Shown one piece after another: positions 16,716 to 24,133 of a DNA stretch of 64,000 nucleotides. Position numbers and translations under genes: made by a program. Each line of letters starts with the position of its first letter. Position 1 is the stretch's first letter. The stretch comes from Paraburkholderia phenazinium (lineage in GTDB: Bacteria > Pseudomonadota > Gammaproteobacteria > Burkholderiales > Burkholderiaceae), in the NCBI RefSeq assembly GCF_900142845.1, contig NZ_FSRU01000001.1:1054001-1118000 (forward strand), in the 5' to 3' direction. The notes under the pieces are model-generated. The model did not search any database and was not told the DNA's origin. It was given only the letters and a program-made list of their open reading frames with translations.

Positions 16716-18005
16716 TTACCAATGCGGAGCCGCATCCCTGAGCCGGTTAGCCCGATGCTGCCGCATGATCAGCAGCATCACGACGATCACGAACGAACTG
16801 AATATCACAATGATCGTGGTGATGGACACATGAAACCAGACCAGGACGGTGTACAGGCACAGGGTCACGAGGATGGACAGATTTTCGTTGAAGTTCTGAA
16901 CGGCAATCGAATGTCCCGCGGAGAGCAGGACATGGCCGCGATGCTGGAGCACGGCATTCATCGGGACAACGAAGAACCCGGACAAGGCGCCGATGCAGGC
17001 CAAAAACACGCATGCAATCGCAATGTAGGCGGGGGCATGGTAAGGGCCGATGCGAACAACCCACGTGGCCGGCACCAGATCGTGCGAGAAGAACGCCATC
17101 ATGAGGATCGAGCCGCCAATGGCCAGTCCCACAGGCAGCGTATTCAAGGCGCGCCGCAGCGGAATCTTCGCTGCGGCGACGACCGCGCCCACCGCCACGC
17201 CGATCGCGACGAACGCCTGCAATATCGAGGCTTGCGACAACGACAGTCCCAGCGAATGTTGAGCCCATTGCAGCACGATGAATTGCAGGGTCTGGGCCGC
17301 GCCCCACAGGAGCGTCGTGACGGCGAGAGAAATTTGCCCGATACGGTCGGTCCACAACACCGTAAAGCAGTTGGCAAAATCCTGCGCGAGGCGAATGGGG
17401 CCGTGCTGCTGTGGCGGATAGCGAACGCCCGTGTCCGGAATCCGCAGGTTAAAGACGGCTGCCACCAGGTAGATGACGGTGATGATCAGGATGGCCGCTC
17501 TGGGGGCGTGGCCCGTGAACGGCATCGGGTGGTGAATCATGTGTTGAACGATATGCGGACTGATCAGGATGCCGCCGCATACCGTGCCGAGGACGATCGA
17601 CAGCACCGTGGTGCCTTCCATCCAGCCGTTGGCGGCGACCAGCCGGTCCGGCGGCAGGAGCTCGGTGAGGATGCCGTATTTCGCAGGCGAGTAGGCCGCC
17701 GCTCCCAGTCCGACGATACCGTATGAAATCAGCGGCGGAACGCCGGCCAGCATGGCGACGCAACCCACTACCTTGACCAGGTTTGTGCCGAACATGACGC
17801 GTCCCTTGGGGAACGCATCCGCGAAGGCCCCGACGAACGCTGCCAACGCCACATAGGACAGCACGAAGAACAGCTTGAGAACAGGCGTCATCCAGGGCGG
17901 CGCATGTTGCTCGGTGAGCAGGGCGATGGCGGCGATAAGCAGCGCGTTGTCGGCAAGCGAAGAGAAGAACTGCGCGGCAATAATCGTGTAGAAGCCTCGT
18001 TTCAT
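16716..18005 (-). CDS. lplT: Lysophospholipid transporter LplT
   Basis: A 429-residue MFS-type inner-membrane protein with about 12 helices. The N-terminus (FYTIIAAQFFSSLADNALLI), the loop GAFADAFPKGRVMFGTNLVK and AYSPAKYGILTELLPPDRL are characteristic of LplT, which flips lysophospholipids inward for re-acylation. In enterobacteria lplT is followed by aas, the acyltransferase; here aas is absent next to it and a small membrane protein gene lies upstream instead. The ATG at 18005 follows the small gene's region by 73 bases. The C-terminus (about 15 residues, His/Arg-rich) is cytoplasmic. Role: envelope phospholipid maintenance. Confidence 0.92.
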   Translation of the reverse strand: MKRGFYTIIAAQFFSSLADNALLIAAIALLTEQHAPPWMTPVLKLFFVLSYVALAAFVGAFADAFPKGRVMFGTNLVKVVGCVAMLAGVPPLISYGIVGLGAAAYSPAKYGILTELLPPDRLVAANGWMEGTTVLSIVLGTVCGGILISPHIVQHMIHHPMPFTGHAPRAAILIITVIYLVAAVFNLRIPDTGVRYPPQQHGPIRLAQDFANCFTVLWTDRIGQISLAVTTLLWGAAQTLQFIVLQWAQHSLGLSLSQASILQAFVAIGVAVGAVVAAAKIPLRRALNTLPVGLAIGGSILMMAFFSHDLVPATWVVRIGPYHAPAYIAIACVFLACIGALSGFFVVPMNAVLQHRGHVLLSAGHSIAVQNFNENLSILVTLCLYTVLVWFHVSITTIIVIFSSFVIVVMLLIMRQHRANRLRDAAPHW

Positions 18006-18078
18006 GCGCGTCCGGCGTCAAATAAGCCTGGCATGCAGAAAGAGTGCGTTGCTTCGGAAGGGGCGGTTTTCATGGCCG

Positions 18079-18258
18079 TTATTTCTCTCGTGGATTCCGC
18101 CTGCCATAGTCGCCGACGCGGTAAAGCACAGCCACTGCCGCGGTAGCCATGACCGCGGACGTAATGTCTTTCCAGTAGGGGATGTCGATGCCCGGTTGTA
18201 AAACCTGGACAAACAACGTTGCCAGAAGCGCTGCAACAAAAATCCGGGCATCGCGCAT
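18079..18258 (-). CDS. Small membrane protein upstream of lplT
   Basis: A 59-residue protein with two hydrophobic stretches: residues about 4-22 (ARIFVAALLATLFVQVLQ) and 32-47 (TSAVMATAAVAVLYRV), separated by a polar GIDIPYWKD loop, and a basic tail ending NPREK, which suggests both ends in the cytoplasm or an in-out hairpin. ATG 18258 is preceded by GGGAG. It lies 73 bases upstream of lplT on the same strand, so the two may be co-transcribed. I do not recognise a family; the gene call rests on start signal and hydrophobic pattern. Confidence 0.5.
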   Translation of the reverse strand: MRDARIFVAALLATLFVQVLQPGIDIPYWKDITSAVMATAAVAVLYRVGDYGRRNPREK

Positions 18259-18386
18259 TGGTGCACTCCCATCGGATATCAGTGCCGTTGGGCATGATAC
18301 CGCATGCAATCCGGATGATTGTCGATGTCAGCCACGCGCGCCGGTTGCCGCCGCCAGGCCGAAGAGGCTCGCGGCTCGTCTGCGGC

Positions 18387-18422
18387 GCGCGTTAGCGAAG
18401 CCCGCAAGGCCTGCTAACGCGC
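18387..18422. repeat. 10-bp inverted repeat with 16-base loop
   Basis: GCGCGTTAGC (18387-18396) pairs with GCTAACGCGC (18413-18422). It lies between the DUF3443 gene end and the small lplT-upstream gene. It could be part of a transcription-termination region or an operator; no T-run follows on either strand. Confidence 0.5.
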
Positions 18423-18425
18423 GGC

Positions 18426-18444
18426 AAAAAGCGAAGGATTTCGC
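18426..18444 (-). terminator. Short terminator hairpin directly after the DUF3443 gene
   Basis: On the minus strand the stop codon is followed at once by GCGAA-ATCC-TTCGC and five T residues, a 5-bp stem with a 4-base loop and a U-tract. It fits termination of the DUF2844-DUF3443 transcript. Confidence 0.6.
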
Positions 18445-19752
18445 TTAGTTCGAAACGTACGCCACGTAAGGGCCGGTGCCGCCTCCTGTCGAAGTGGCGC
18501 CCGTGAAGCCGTAGTACACATGCCGGCCATAGAAGAACGGCAGACCGAAGTCCAGCGTGCCGCTCGAGTACGCGCCCAGGTCGTTGAACGCGTTGTTCCC
18601 CGATGCGCTCAGCGTGAAGCCGTTCGCAATGTTGAAGCCGACCGTCGCCGTGCCCGAGTTGCCCGTGAACAGCGTGGCGGTACGGCCCACCGTCGCGGTC
18701 GGGATATACAGCGAGCTGTTGCTGCTGCTGGCGTGCGGGATCGTCAGGTCCCCGAAGAACAGCGCGCTCGATCCGGAGTCCAGGAACGCGCCGTTAAACA
18801 GCGTGGCCCCGTTGAAGCTGGCCGTGAAGTTGCCGCCGGAGACGGTGGGGATCAGCGTTGCGCCGGTGCCGTTCAGGCCGTTGTTGCTCTGCGTGTCGAT
18901 GCCGAACACCAGGGTGCCGGTTGCGGTAGTGCTGCCGCTGTCTGCAACTTGCGCCATTTCCAGAATCACGCCGTTGTTGTCTTGCGCGAACATCGTGGCC
19001 GGATTGGTGACCTGTTGAGAGAGGGTCGCCGTCGTGACATTGCCGGCGTTCGTGTAATAGAACTGGTCTTGCGGTGTGTTGACGCAGCCCGACCCGCAGT
19101 CCTGTTTGTTCACACCGATCCCGATGATGCCGTTCGCGCCGAGCGCGGTAGGCGCGCTCAGGTAGGTACCCGTGACGCAGGCGCTCGGCACGCTTGCCGT
19201 CAGCGCCGAGTCGGCCATGACGTGAATCGGTACGCTACCGGCAATCTCGGTTCCGAGCTTGACGTCGGCGGTGTGCACCGTACCCCACCCGTAGGCGCTG
19301 ACGAAATCCGCGCATTCGGCGAGCGGCAAGCCGGAGCCTGTGTCGTTGACCGCGCCCAACGCGGCGAAAGTGGCGCTCGGAATGACCGAGCGGAACAGGC
19401 GCAGCCCATACGAGCCTGTGTCGACCAGCACGTTCGGAATGGTCGTGCAGGTGGCACCCGTCGCGTTCGTACCCGGCGCGCAGAGGGTGACGCTGACCAT
19501 CGGCTGATTCTGGATACCGGTGGCCGACACCGTGACCGGAATCGCATTGGTCGAGTTGACGGCGGCCGGCACAGCCGAGGCGTCCACCGCGAGCGTGTTG
19601 CTCGACGATACGCTTGGGCTGTTGACCGGCGTGTTCGTGCCGTTCGACGTATTGGTCGCCGTGGGTGCCGGCGTGTCGCTGCCCCCGCCGCCGCCGCATC
19701 CGGCCAGACCCAGCCCGAGCGTCGCGACGATGATCCATGCAAGTTGGCGCAT
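18445..19752 (-). CDS. DUF3443 lipoprotein with complete pepsin-like aspartic-protease motif set
   Basis: A 435-residue protein. The signal peptide ends in the lipobox LAGC (Cys19), followed by a Gly/Thr/Asn/Ser-rich linker to about residue 60, so it is anchored to a membrane and exposed. The remainder matches the Burkholderiales DUF3443 family. Read against pepsins, the elements appear in order: VLVDTGSYGLR (Asp111), a flap-like AYGWGTVHTADVKLG (Tyr154), NGIIGIG (about 207-213, as in GILGLG), VFGIDTQSNNGLNGTGATLIP (about 283-302), and FLDSGSSALFF (Asp325). The Asp-Asp distance of 214 is near that of bilobal pepsins. Cys pairs in lobe one could form disulfides. It is the second gene of an operon after the DUF2844 gene (28-base gap). 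DUF family: high confidence; protease activity: inference. Confidence 0.9.
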   Translation of the reverse strand: MRQLAWIIVATLGLGLAGCGGGGGSDTPAPTATNTSNGTNTPVNSPSVSSSNTLAVDASAVPAAVNSTNAIPVTVSATGIQNQPMVSVTLCAPGTNATGATCTTIPNVLVDTGSYGLRLFRSVIPSATFAALGAVNDTGSGLPLAECADFVSAYGWGTVHTADVKLGTEIAGSVPIHVMADSALTASVPSACVTGTYLSAPTALGANGIIGIGVNKQDCGSGCVNTPQDQFYYTNAGNVTTATLSQQVTNPATMFAQDNNGVILEMAQVADSGSTTATGTLVFGIDTQSNNGLNGTGATLIPTVSGGNFTASFNGATLFNGAFLDSGSSALFFGDLTIPHASSSNSSLYIPTATVGRTATLFTGNSGTATVGFNIANGFTLSASGNNAFNDLGAYSSGTLDFGLPFFYGRHVYYGFTGATSTGGGTGPYVAYVSN

Positions 19753-19780
19753 GTTGTTTCCTCGATTTTTTATTGGCGAT

Positions 19781-20275
19781 TTATTTGATGTCGTCGGCGC
19801 TCACGCCCTGCGGCAACGCTTGCGGCAGATAGGCGCGTCCGTAGAAGGCGCCCATGTGGCCCCCGGTTTCGACGACGAGGGCCGACTGATGCACGGCAGC
19901 CGGTCCATGGCCGCCGCCGTTCGCGGTGTGCACCGCGGCGAGGCCTTGCACGTAGGACGGGAAATAGCTGCCCAGTAGCGTTTGCAGCGGAGCGATCGTC
20001 GGGCCGCGCCAACTGAGTCCGAAGACCGTGTTGCTGGCGCTCACGTACTCGCTGACCACGGTGCCCGAGGAGAGCGTGGTCTCGTTCACGGTATAGCTCG
20101 CCGCATTGCTGGTCGACGCCTGAGCGAGGCTCGCGGTGCGGGTGGCGCCGGTGCTTGCAGCGTAGGTCGGGGCGCTGCCGAGTGCGGCGTAGGCGGGCGT
20201 GAGCGCGGCCAGGTCCGCGGCAAGCGCGGCAAAGACCGCCAGCGTACGAAGTTGGGTTATTGTCATTTTGATCAT
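19781..20275 (-). CDS. DUF2844 secreted protein
   Basis: A 164-residue protein with a Sec signal peptide (RTLAVFAALAADLAALTPAYA, cleavage near residue 30). The mature part is rich in Ala, Ser and Thr: ALGSAPTYAASTGAT opens it, SYTVNETTLSSGTVVSEYVS and FGLSWRGPTIAPLQTLLG are the conserved DUF2844 blocks, and an AAVHTANGGGHGP stretch follows. It starts at ATG 20275 or 20266; neither has a strong ribosome site. DUF2844 and DUF3443 genes occur together in Burkholderiales; here they are separated by 28 bases and share one terminator. It might be a partner, inhibitor or substrate of the pepsin-like lipoprotein encoded next, but nothing in the sequence proves this. Confidence 0.88.
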   Translation of the reverse strand: MIKMTITQLRTLAVFAALAADLAALTPAYAALGSAPTYAASTGATRTASLAQASTSNAASYTVNETTLSSGTVVSEYVSASNTVFGLSWRGPTIAPLQTLLGSYFPSYVQGLAAVHTANGGGHGPAAVHQSALVVETGGHMGAFYGRAYLPQALPQGVSADDIK

Positions 20276-20651
20276 CGGTGTTTTGAAAGCAGGTCTGCGA
20301 TGTCGCGACACGCTGCTTGCGGTCGCTGGGAGCCGATCATACCGACGCGTCCGCCAATTGAACTGACGAATAGCGGTGTGGATTGGGTGTTGTTGGCGCA
20401 ATAGAAAACAAGGCGAAAGTGCCGTCCAGCCCCGTCGCCGACCGCTGCCTATCGCGCGCCCGGCTCAAGCCCCATACCGGACGGCCGGTGTGTCCGCGAG
20501 TCCGGGCGTGGCGGACAACGGCTAAACCTTGGCGCATCCATTCGACGCTTCAGTCCGTACGTGACGAGGTAAAGGCCAGGAGTCACTCGGGCGGCGCTTG
20601 CAGCAGCGTGCAATGCGCGTACGCTATGCACAGCATGACGGGATAGACCTC
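20276..20651. other. Intergenic region between divergent DUF2844 and DUF4148-like genes
   Basis: A 376-base non-coding gap that must contain both promoters. No convincing open frame, hairpin terminator or long palindrome is visible; short GC palindromes such as GCGTACGC (20618-20625) are too short to interpret. Confidence 0.35.
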
Positions 20652-21638
20652 ATGATCACGAACCCGATTGTTCAACCCAAGGTAGCGATCGTAGCGAGCC
20701 TTCTGATCGGCGCGCTAACGCTCGCGGCGTTCTTGCTGCGGCCCGACACGGGCCGGCAGCCGGCGGAGCAATCCGGCTTCGGGCATCGTGACGCCTCGTC
20801 AGCCGCCGGCCCGGAGGGTCCGCGCTCCACCGCACTCGCGTCGGGCAAGGTGGCCGCACAGAGCCAGTCGGATGCCGACGTCGCGGTGGTTCTCGACGCG
20901 GTCCGCACCAGCCTGAAACGCGACGATCTTGCGTCCGCCCGAGTCCTGCTGGGCGCCGAGCAGGCGCTTTACGCAAACGATCCACGGGTCATCGCACTGC
21001 AGCGGGAACTGCAGGCGCGGGAAGAGGCGGGTGGTCATGGGATGGCCGTCGAACCTACGGTAGCGGGATCGGCGCCGCCGCCTGCGTCGTCGCGCTCGAG
21101 CCGGTATGTGGCGCGATACGCGGCCCGAGCCGAGCATGCTCACGGTGCTTCACCGCGGAGTCGCGAACGCGCTGGCAGTCCTGTGGAATATGCAGGAAGC
21201 GGGCACGTCCTGCCAACCGAGGCGGTATCGGATCCGGGTATGAGGCGGTCCGCGCCGAGCGTTGTCCCAGCTAACCCCGAGACGGATTCCACCGCACTGC
21301 GGGTGGTCCCTTCCGCGGTCGCAACCTCTTCGTCTTCTTCGTCTTCGTCTTCGTCTTCGCAATCAGGCGCGCTCCCGCCGCCGCTGACGCAGGCATCGCA
21401 GAACAACCCGAGCGCGCAGACCGTGCAGAGCGCGCAGGGTGCGCAACCAGACTCGACCACGACCACGCCAGCGCCGCCGGGCGCATCCACTCAAGCGCCG
21501 AAAACCCGTGCCCAGGTGCGCATGGAAGTGGAGCAGGCCCGCGCGGACGGCGCTCTGCCGCGTTTCGGCAACCCCGATCCCGCCGGACCGGGCGGCGCGC
21601 CGAGCCGCATCTCGCATGCCGTGGTGCTCGACTGGTAG
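20652..21638 (+). CDS. Membrane-anchored low-complexity protein with C-terminal DUF4148-like TRAQV segment
   Basis: A 328-residue protein. Residues about 10-30 (VAIVASLLIGALTLAAFLL) form an N-terminal membrane anchor. Residues 75-120 contain VVLDAVRTSLKRDDLASARVLL and a QALYANDPRVIALQREL helix pair resembling a tetratricopeptide-like unit. Residues 120-280 are Pro/Ser/Gln-rich and disordered, with a run of eleven Ser (220s). The last 50 residues contain KTRAQVRMEVEQARADGALP, the hallmark start of DUF4148 proteins, which also occurs in the two small secreted proteins encoded 1-2 kb downstream. ATG 20652 is chosen because the membrane segment follows it directly. Probably periplasmic or envelope-spanning; function unknown. 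Confidence 0.7.
   Translation: MITNPIVQPKVAIVASLLIGALTLAAFLLRPDTGRQPAEQSGFGHRDASSAAGPEGPRSTALASGKVAAQSQSDADVAVVLDAVRTSLKRDDLASARVLLGAEQALYANDPRVIALQRELQAREEAGGHGMAVEPTVAGSAPPPASSRSSRYVARYAARAEHAHGASPRSRERAGSPVEYAGSGHVLPTEAVSDPGMRRSAPSVVPANPETDSTALRVVPSAVATSSSSSSSSSSSQSGALPPPLTQASQNNPSAQTVQSAQGAQPDSTTTTPAPPGASTQAPKTRAQVRMEVEQARADGALPRFGNPDPAGPGGAPSRISHAVVLDW
21326..21359 (+). repeat. TCTTCG microsatellite encoding an 11-Ser run
   Basis: An array of TCT/TCG codons, mostly as the hexamer TCTTCG, encodes eleven consecutive serines in the disordered linker of the DUF4148-like membrane protein. Because the unit is a multiple of three, slippage would change linker length without a frameshift. Confidence 0.8.
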
Positions 21639-21656
21639 CGTGTCGATTGAACGGCC

Positions 21657-22331
21657 TCAACCGAACCGGTAACCCGAGCCTCTCACCGTCTGAATCACCG
21701 GGCGCACGCCCAGCGCCGCCACCTTCTTGCGCAGGCGTCCCACATGTACGTCGACGAGGTTGGTGCTGGGATCGAAGCGGATACCCCACACGGCCTCGAG
21801 AAGCATGCTGCGCGTCAGCACCTGACCCGCGTGTCGCATCATGAATTCGAGCAGACGAAACTCGGTGGGCTGCAAACGCTCGGCGCTGTGCTGGTGCGCC
21901 ATCCTGCGTTTGATCAGGTCCAGTTCCAGCTCGTCGATGCGCAAGACCGTCTTGGGACTGGGGAGGCCTGGCCGTCTGCGCAGCAGCACTTCCATTCTGA
22001 GCAGCATTTCTTCCGATGAAAACGGCAGGCAAAGATAATCGTCCGCTCCGGCGCGCAGTCCCTCGACGCGCTGCGCGGCGTCGGCGGTCGCGCTCAGCAT
22101 CATGATGGGCGTTTCCAGGCCGATACCGCGCAAGGTCGTCACGACGGCGAGGCCATCGAGATCGGGCAGGATGCGATCGAGAACGACTGCGTCGTAGGGT
22201 CGCGCCATCGCGCGGCTCATACCGATGCGGCCCGACAGGGTCACGTCGACGCTAAAACCGCTTTCCTCCAGCGTAGGGACGAAGTCGCGCGTGACGTGTT
22301 CGCCACCCTCGATAGTCAAGACGTTCCGCAT
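21657..22331 (-). CDS. Orphan OmpR/PhoB-family response regulator with degenerate receiver
   Basis: A 224-residue protein. The receiver spans residues 1-115: the phosphoacceptor block VVLDRILPDLDG is intact and MMLSATAD supplies the Ser/Thr switch residue, but the acidic pocket reads TIEGGEH where the family has a [DE]-D pair, and LCLPFS replaces the near-invariant TKPF, so the conserved Lys is Leu. The C-terminal winged helix (residues about 130-224) is normal: LQPTEFRLLEFMMRHAGQVL, DVHVGRLRKKVAAL and TVRGSGYRFG. ATG 22331 follows GGAGAG. No histidine kinase lies nearby. It sits between three DUF4148-type genes, which are obvious candidate targets. Confidence 0.9.
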   Translation of the reverse strand: MRNVLTIEGGEHVTRDFVPTLEESGFSVDVTLSGRIGMSRAMARPYDAVVLDRILPDLDGLAVVTTLRGIGLETPIMMLSATADAAQRVEGLRAGADDYLCLPFSSEEMLLRMEVLLRRRPGLPSPKTVLRIDELELDLIKRRMAHQHSAERLQPTEFRLLEFMMRHAGQVLTRSMLLEAVWGIRFDPSTNLVDVHVGRLRKKVAALGVRPVIQTVRGSGYRFG

Positions 22332-22534
22332 GAGCTGCTCTCCGTTGATAAGCACGGGTCTTCTTCGTAGGCGCTAACACGAGCACCGTCCGCTTTATTC
22401 CCATTTCCCCGCGGTTTTGCGCGCGAGCGGAATTTTTGTGGCGCAGCACCTGAATTTTCGTTTTGCCGGGAATAAAAGCCGGGCAAGCCGGGTTCTCCCA
22501 CATGTAGGCCGACTCACATTCACAGGAGTTCATC

Positions 22535-22801
22535 ATGAAGAAGATCGTATTTGCCGCGCTGTCTGTCGCCGTACTCGCATCGTCAAGCGCTTTCGCCGAA
22601 GGGAAGACACGCGCACAGGTGTATCAGGAACTGATCGAGGCCCAGCAAAACGGCCTTAACTTTGTAACCGATTCCTCGTATCCGGATGTAAATCCGATCT
22701 ACGCGCAACAGGTGGCCCATATGAAACAACAGGCTCTGGCTTCCTCGGCAAACGCGAGCAAGATTGTTGGCGTCAATGTATCTGATAGTAGTGCAAACTA
22801 A
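22535..22801 (+). CDS. DUF4148 secreted protein (88 aa)
   Basis: A small exported protein. The signal peptide is MKKIVFAALSVAVLASSSAFA, cleaved after residue 21, leaving about 67 residues. The mature N-terminus EGKTRAQVYQELIEAQQNGL is the DUF4148 signature, followed by the PDVNPIYAQQVAHMKQQ helix. AGGAG lies 8 bases before the ATG. DUF4148 proteins are abundant periplasmic or cell-surface proteins of Burkholderiales with no established function. It is divergent from the response-regulator gene (gap 203 bases) and followed by a paralogue 86 bases later, so co-transcription is plausible. Confidence 0.9.
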   Translation: MKKIVFAALSVAVLASSSAFAEGKTRAQVYQELIEAQQNGLNFVTDSSYPDVNPIYAQQVAHMKQQALASSANASKIVGVNVSDSSAN

Positions 22802-22887
22802 ATTGGCAAAGGTTCGCTGCTGGTCCTTCGCCCGTTCATCCGTCATCCGTTTAGGTTCGGTCTTGATCAATCAAGGAGATTGACATC

Positions 22888-23268
22888 ATGAAAACGCTCA
22901 TCTGTCTTAGCCTCGCCGTCAGTGCGCTCGCTAGCCCGGCGCTTAGCTTCGCGCAATCCACCAACGCTCCGGTCACGCGCGCCCAGGTGTATACCGACCT
23001 CGTGCGCCTCGAGCAAGCCGGTTATAACCCGTCGACCTCCGGCGACGCCAACTATCCCGCCGACATTCAAGCGGCCGAAGCGAAAGTCGCCGCGCAGGAT
23101 AACGAAGGTCTCGCGAACAATGCCAACGCTGCCGCCGAAGCGACCGGCATGGGCGCGGGTCTTTCGGGATCCAGCGAAAGCGGCACGCATGCGCCGGTCA
23201 GGGGCACCGTGAACAACCCGGCATGCGTCGGTCCGGTCAGCTTTTGCTCGCTCTACTCCGGCAGCTAG
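22888..23268 (+). CDS. DUF4148 secreted protein (126 aa)
   Basis: A paralogue of the preceding gene. The signal peptide MKTLICLSLAVSALASPALSF ends near AQ (residue 23). The mature part starts STNAPVTRAQVYTDLVRLEQ, again the TRAQV motif, then the NYPADIQAAEAKVAAQDNEG segment, an Ala/Asn-rich stretch, and a C-terminal tail with two Cys (NPACVGPVSFCSLYSGS) that could form a disulfide in the periplasm. AAGGAG precedes the ATG by 9 bases. The 86-base spacing from the previous DUF4148 gene suggests one operon. Function unknown. Confidence 0.9.
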   Translation: MKTLICLSLAVSALASPALSFAQSTNAPVTRAQVYTDLVRLEQAGYNPSTSGDANYPADIQAAEAKVAAQDNEGLANNANAAAEATGMGAGLSGSSESGTHAPVRGTVNNPACVGPVSFCSLYSGS

Positions 23269-23426
23269 GATCGCGATGACGGGCGAATTCGAATCTCCGC
23301 AAGTGGGCAGGCTCAAGTCGATGCATGACTGATTGTCGGGTTTGCCGCACTTGCGCGATTTATTCGTCGAGCTTCTTATTTCAGATGTGAGGTTCTGTTC
23401 GGATGCCAACCGCGGAGGCGTTACCC

Positions 23427-23615
23427 ATGAAACCGATGCTCGGCTTGCTCGCGTTGTTTGTCGCAGCGTCCATCGTCACGGTGTTTGCCGGTTCCTACGG
23501 CGACGGTGTGGTGCGTGCGGCCGGCTATGTGGCGACGCTTGCATTGGGTGGCGTGATCGCGCTGCTGGTGCAAAGCTGGAAGAGCCGCCGCCCAGGCACT
23601 CGCCCGCCGCGTTAG
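23427..23615 (+). CDS. Small two-helix membrane protein
   Basis: A 62-residue protein with two hydrophobic segments, residues about 4-21 (MLGLLALFVAASIVTVFAG) and 29-49 (AAGYVATLALGGVIALLVQ), and a basic tail SWKSRRPGTRPPR. By the positive-inside rule the C-terminus is cytoplasmic, making a hairpin. GGAGG lies 8 bases before ATG 23427. Nothing in it identifies a family; position between DUF4148 genes and stress-type genes (CsbD, SYLF) suggests an envelope role. Confidence 0.6.
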   Translation: MKPMLGLLALFVAASIVTVFAGSYGDGVVRAAGYVATLALGGVIALLVQSWKSRRPGTRPPR

Positions 23616-23846
23616 CGTCCTGCACGCGTAAGACCTACCGGGTGGATGTCGTTTTTCCCTGGTAGCGCGACCCCTCGGCGCTTCTCCATGCGCCTCTCCC
23701 TCTCCTTGCTTGCCTCGCTTTCGGGTCCGCTACGGCGTGCCTGTTGCATCTTGACGTCTTCTACTCGTTCCATTCTTCGACCTGGCCCGCAATTTGCGTT
23801 GTAGAGGGCAGCCGCGACACGCTCGCTCATCGTCCAGGGAGGCCGC

Positions 23847-24026
23847 ATGAACCAAGACCAGATCAAAGGCGTGGCCCTAAAGGCCAAAGGCAAGCTGAAT
23901 GAAGCAGTCGGCAAGGCAACCGGCAATAGATCGCAAGAGCTTAAAGGCGGTTTGCAGCAGGCTGCCGGCGGAATCCGTCAAACCTTCGGCAAGGCCAAGG
24001 CGCGGATCAGGAAATCGCTCGGCTGA
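23847..24026 (+). CDS. CsbD family stress protein (59 aa)
   Basis: A short hydrophilic protein: IKGVALKAKGKLNEAVGKAT matches the CsbD signature (kGkaeeaaGkatgd), followed by SQELKGGLQQAAGGIRQTFG, the second helix of the family. It has 59 residues, close to the usual 55-70, is rich in Lys, Ala, Gly and Gln and lacks aromatic residues, typical for a natively disordered general-stress protein. GGGAGG precedes the ATG by 6 bases. CsbD proteins are induced by sigma-B or RpoS-type stress responses in known bacteria; its role is not established. Confidence 0.9.
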   Translation: MNQDQIKGVALKAKGKLNEAVGKATGNRSQELKGGLQQAAGGIRQTFGKAKARIRKSLG

Positions 24027-24133
24027 CTCGTTGTCCGAGGCTCGTGACCGAGACTCGGGCGGCGCTGCCGGCAACCGTTGCATCGACTGATCGCTGCATC
24101 ACTCTCTCTTCTACATAAAACAAGGAATCAATC

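Noticed and set aside
18520..19788. A 422-codon plus-strand frame opposite the DUF3443 gene
   Set aside because: Arg/Ala/Val-rich antisense shadow; the minus-strand protein has a lipobox and family motifs.
21326..21359. Short tandem repeat considered as a CRISPR-like array
   Set aside because: Units are 6 bases without spacers and lie inside a coding sequence as Ser codons.
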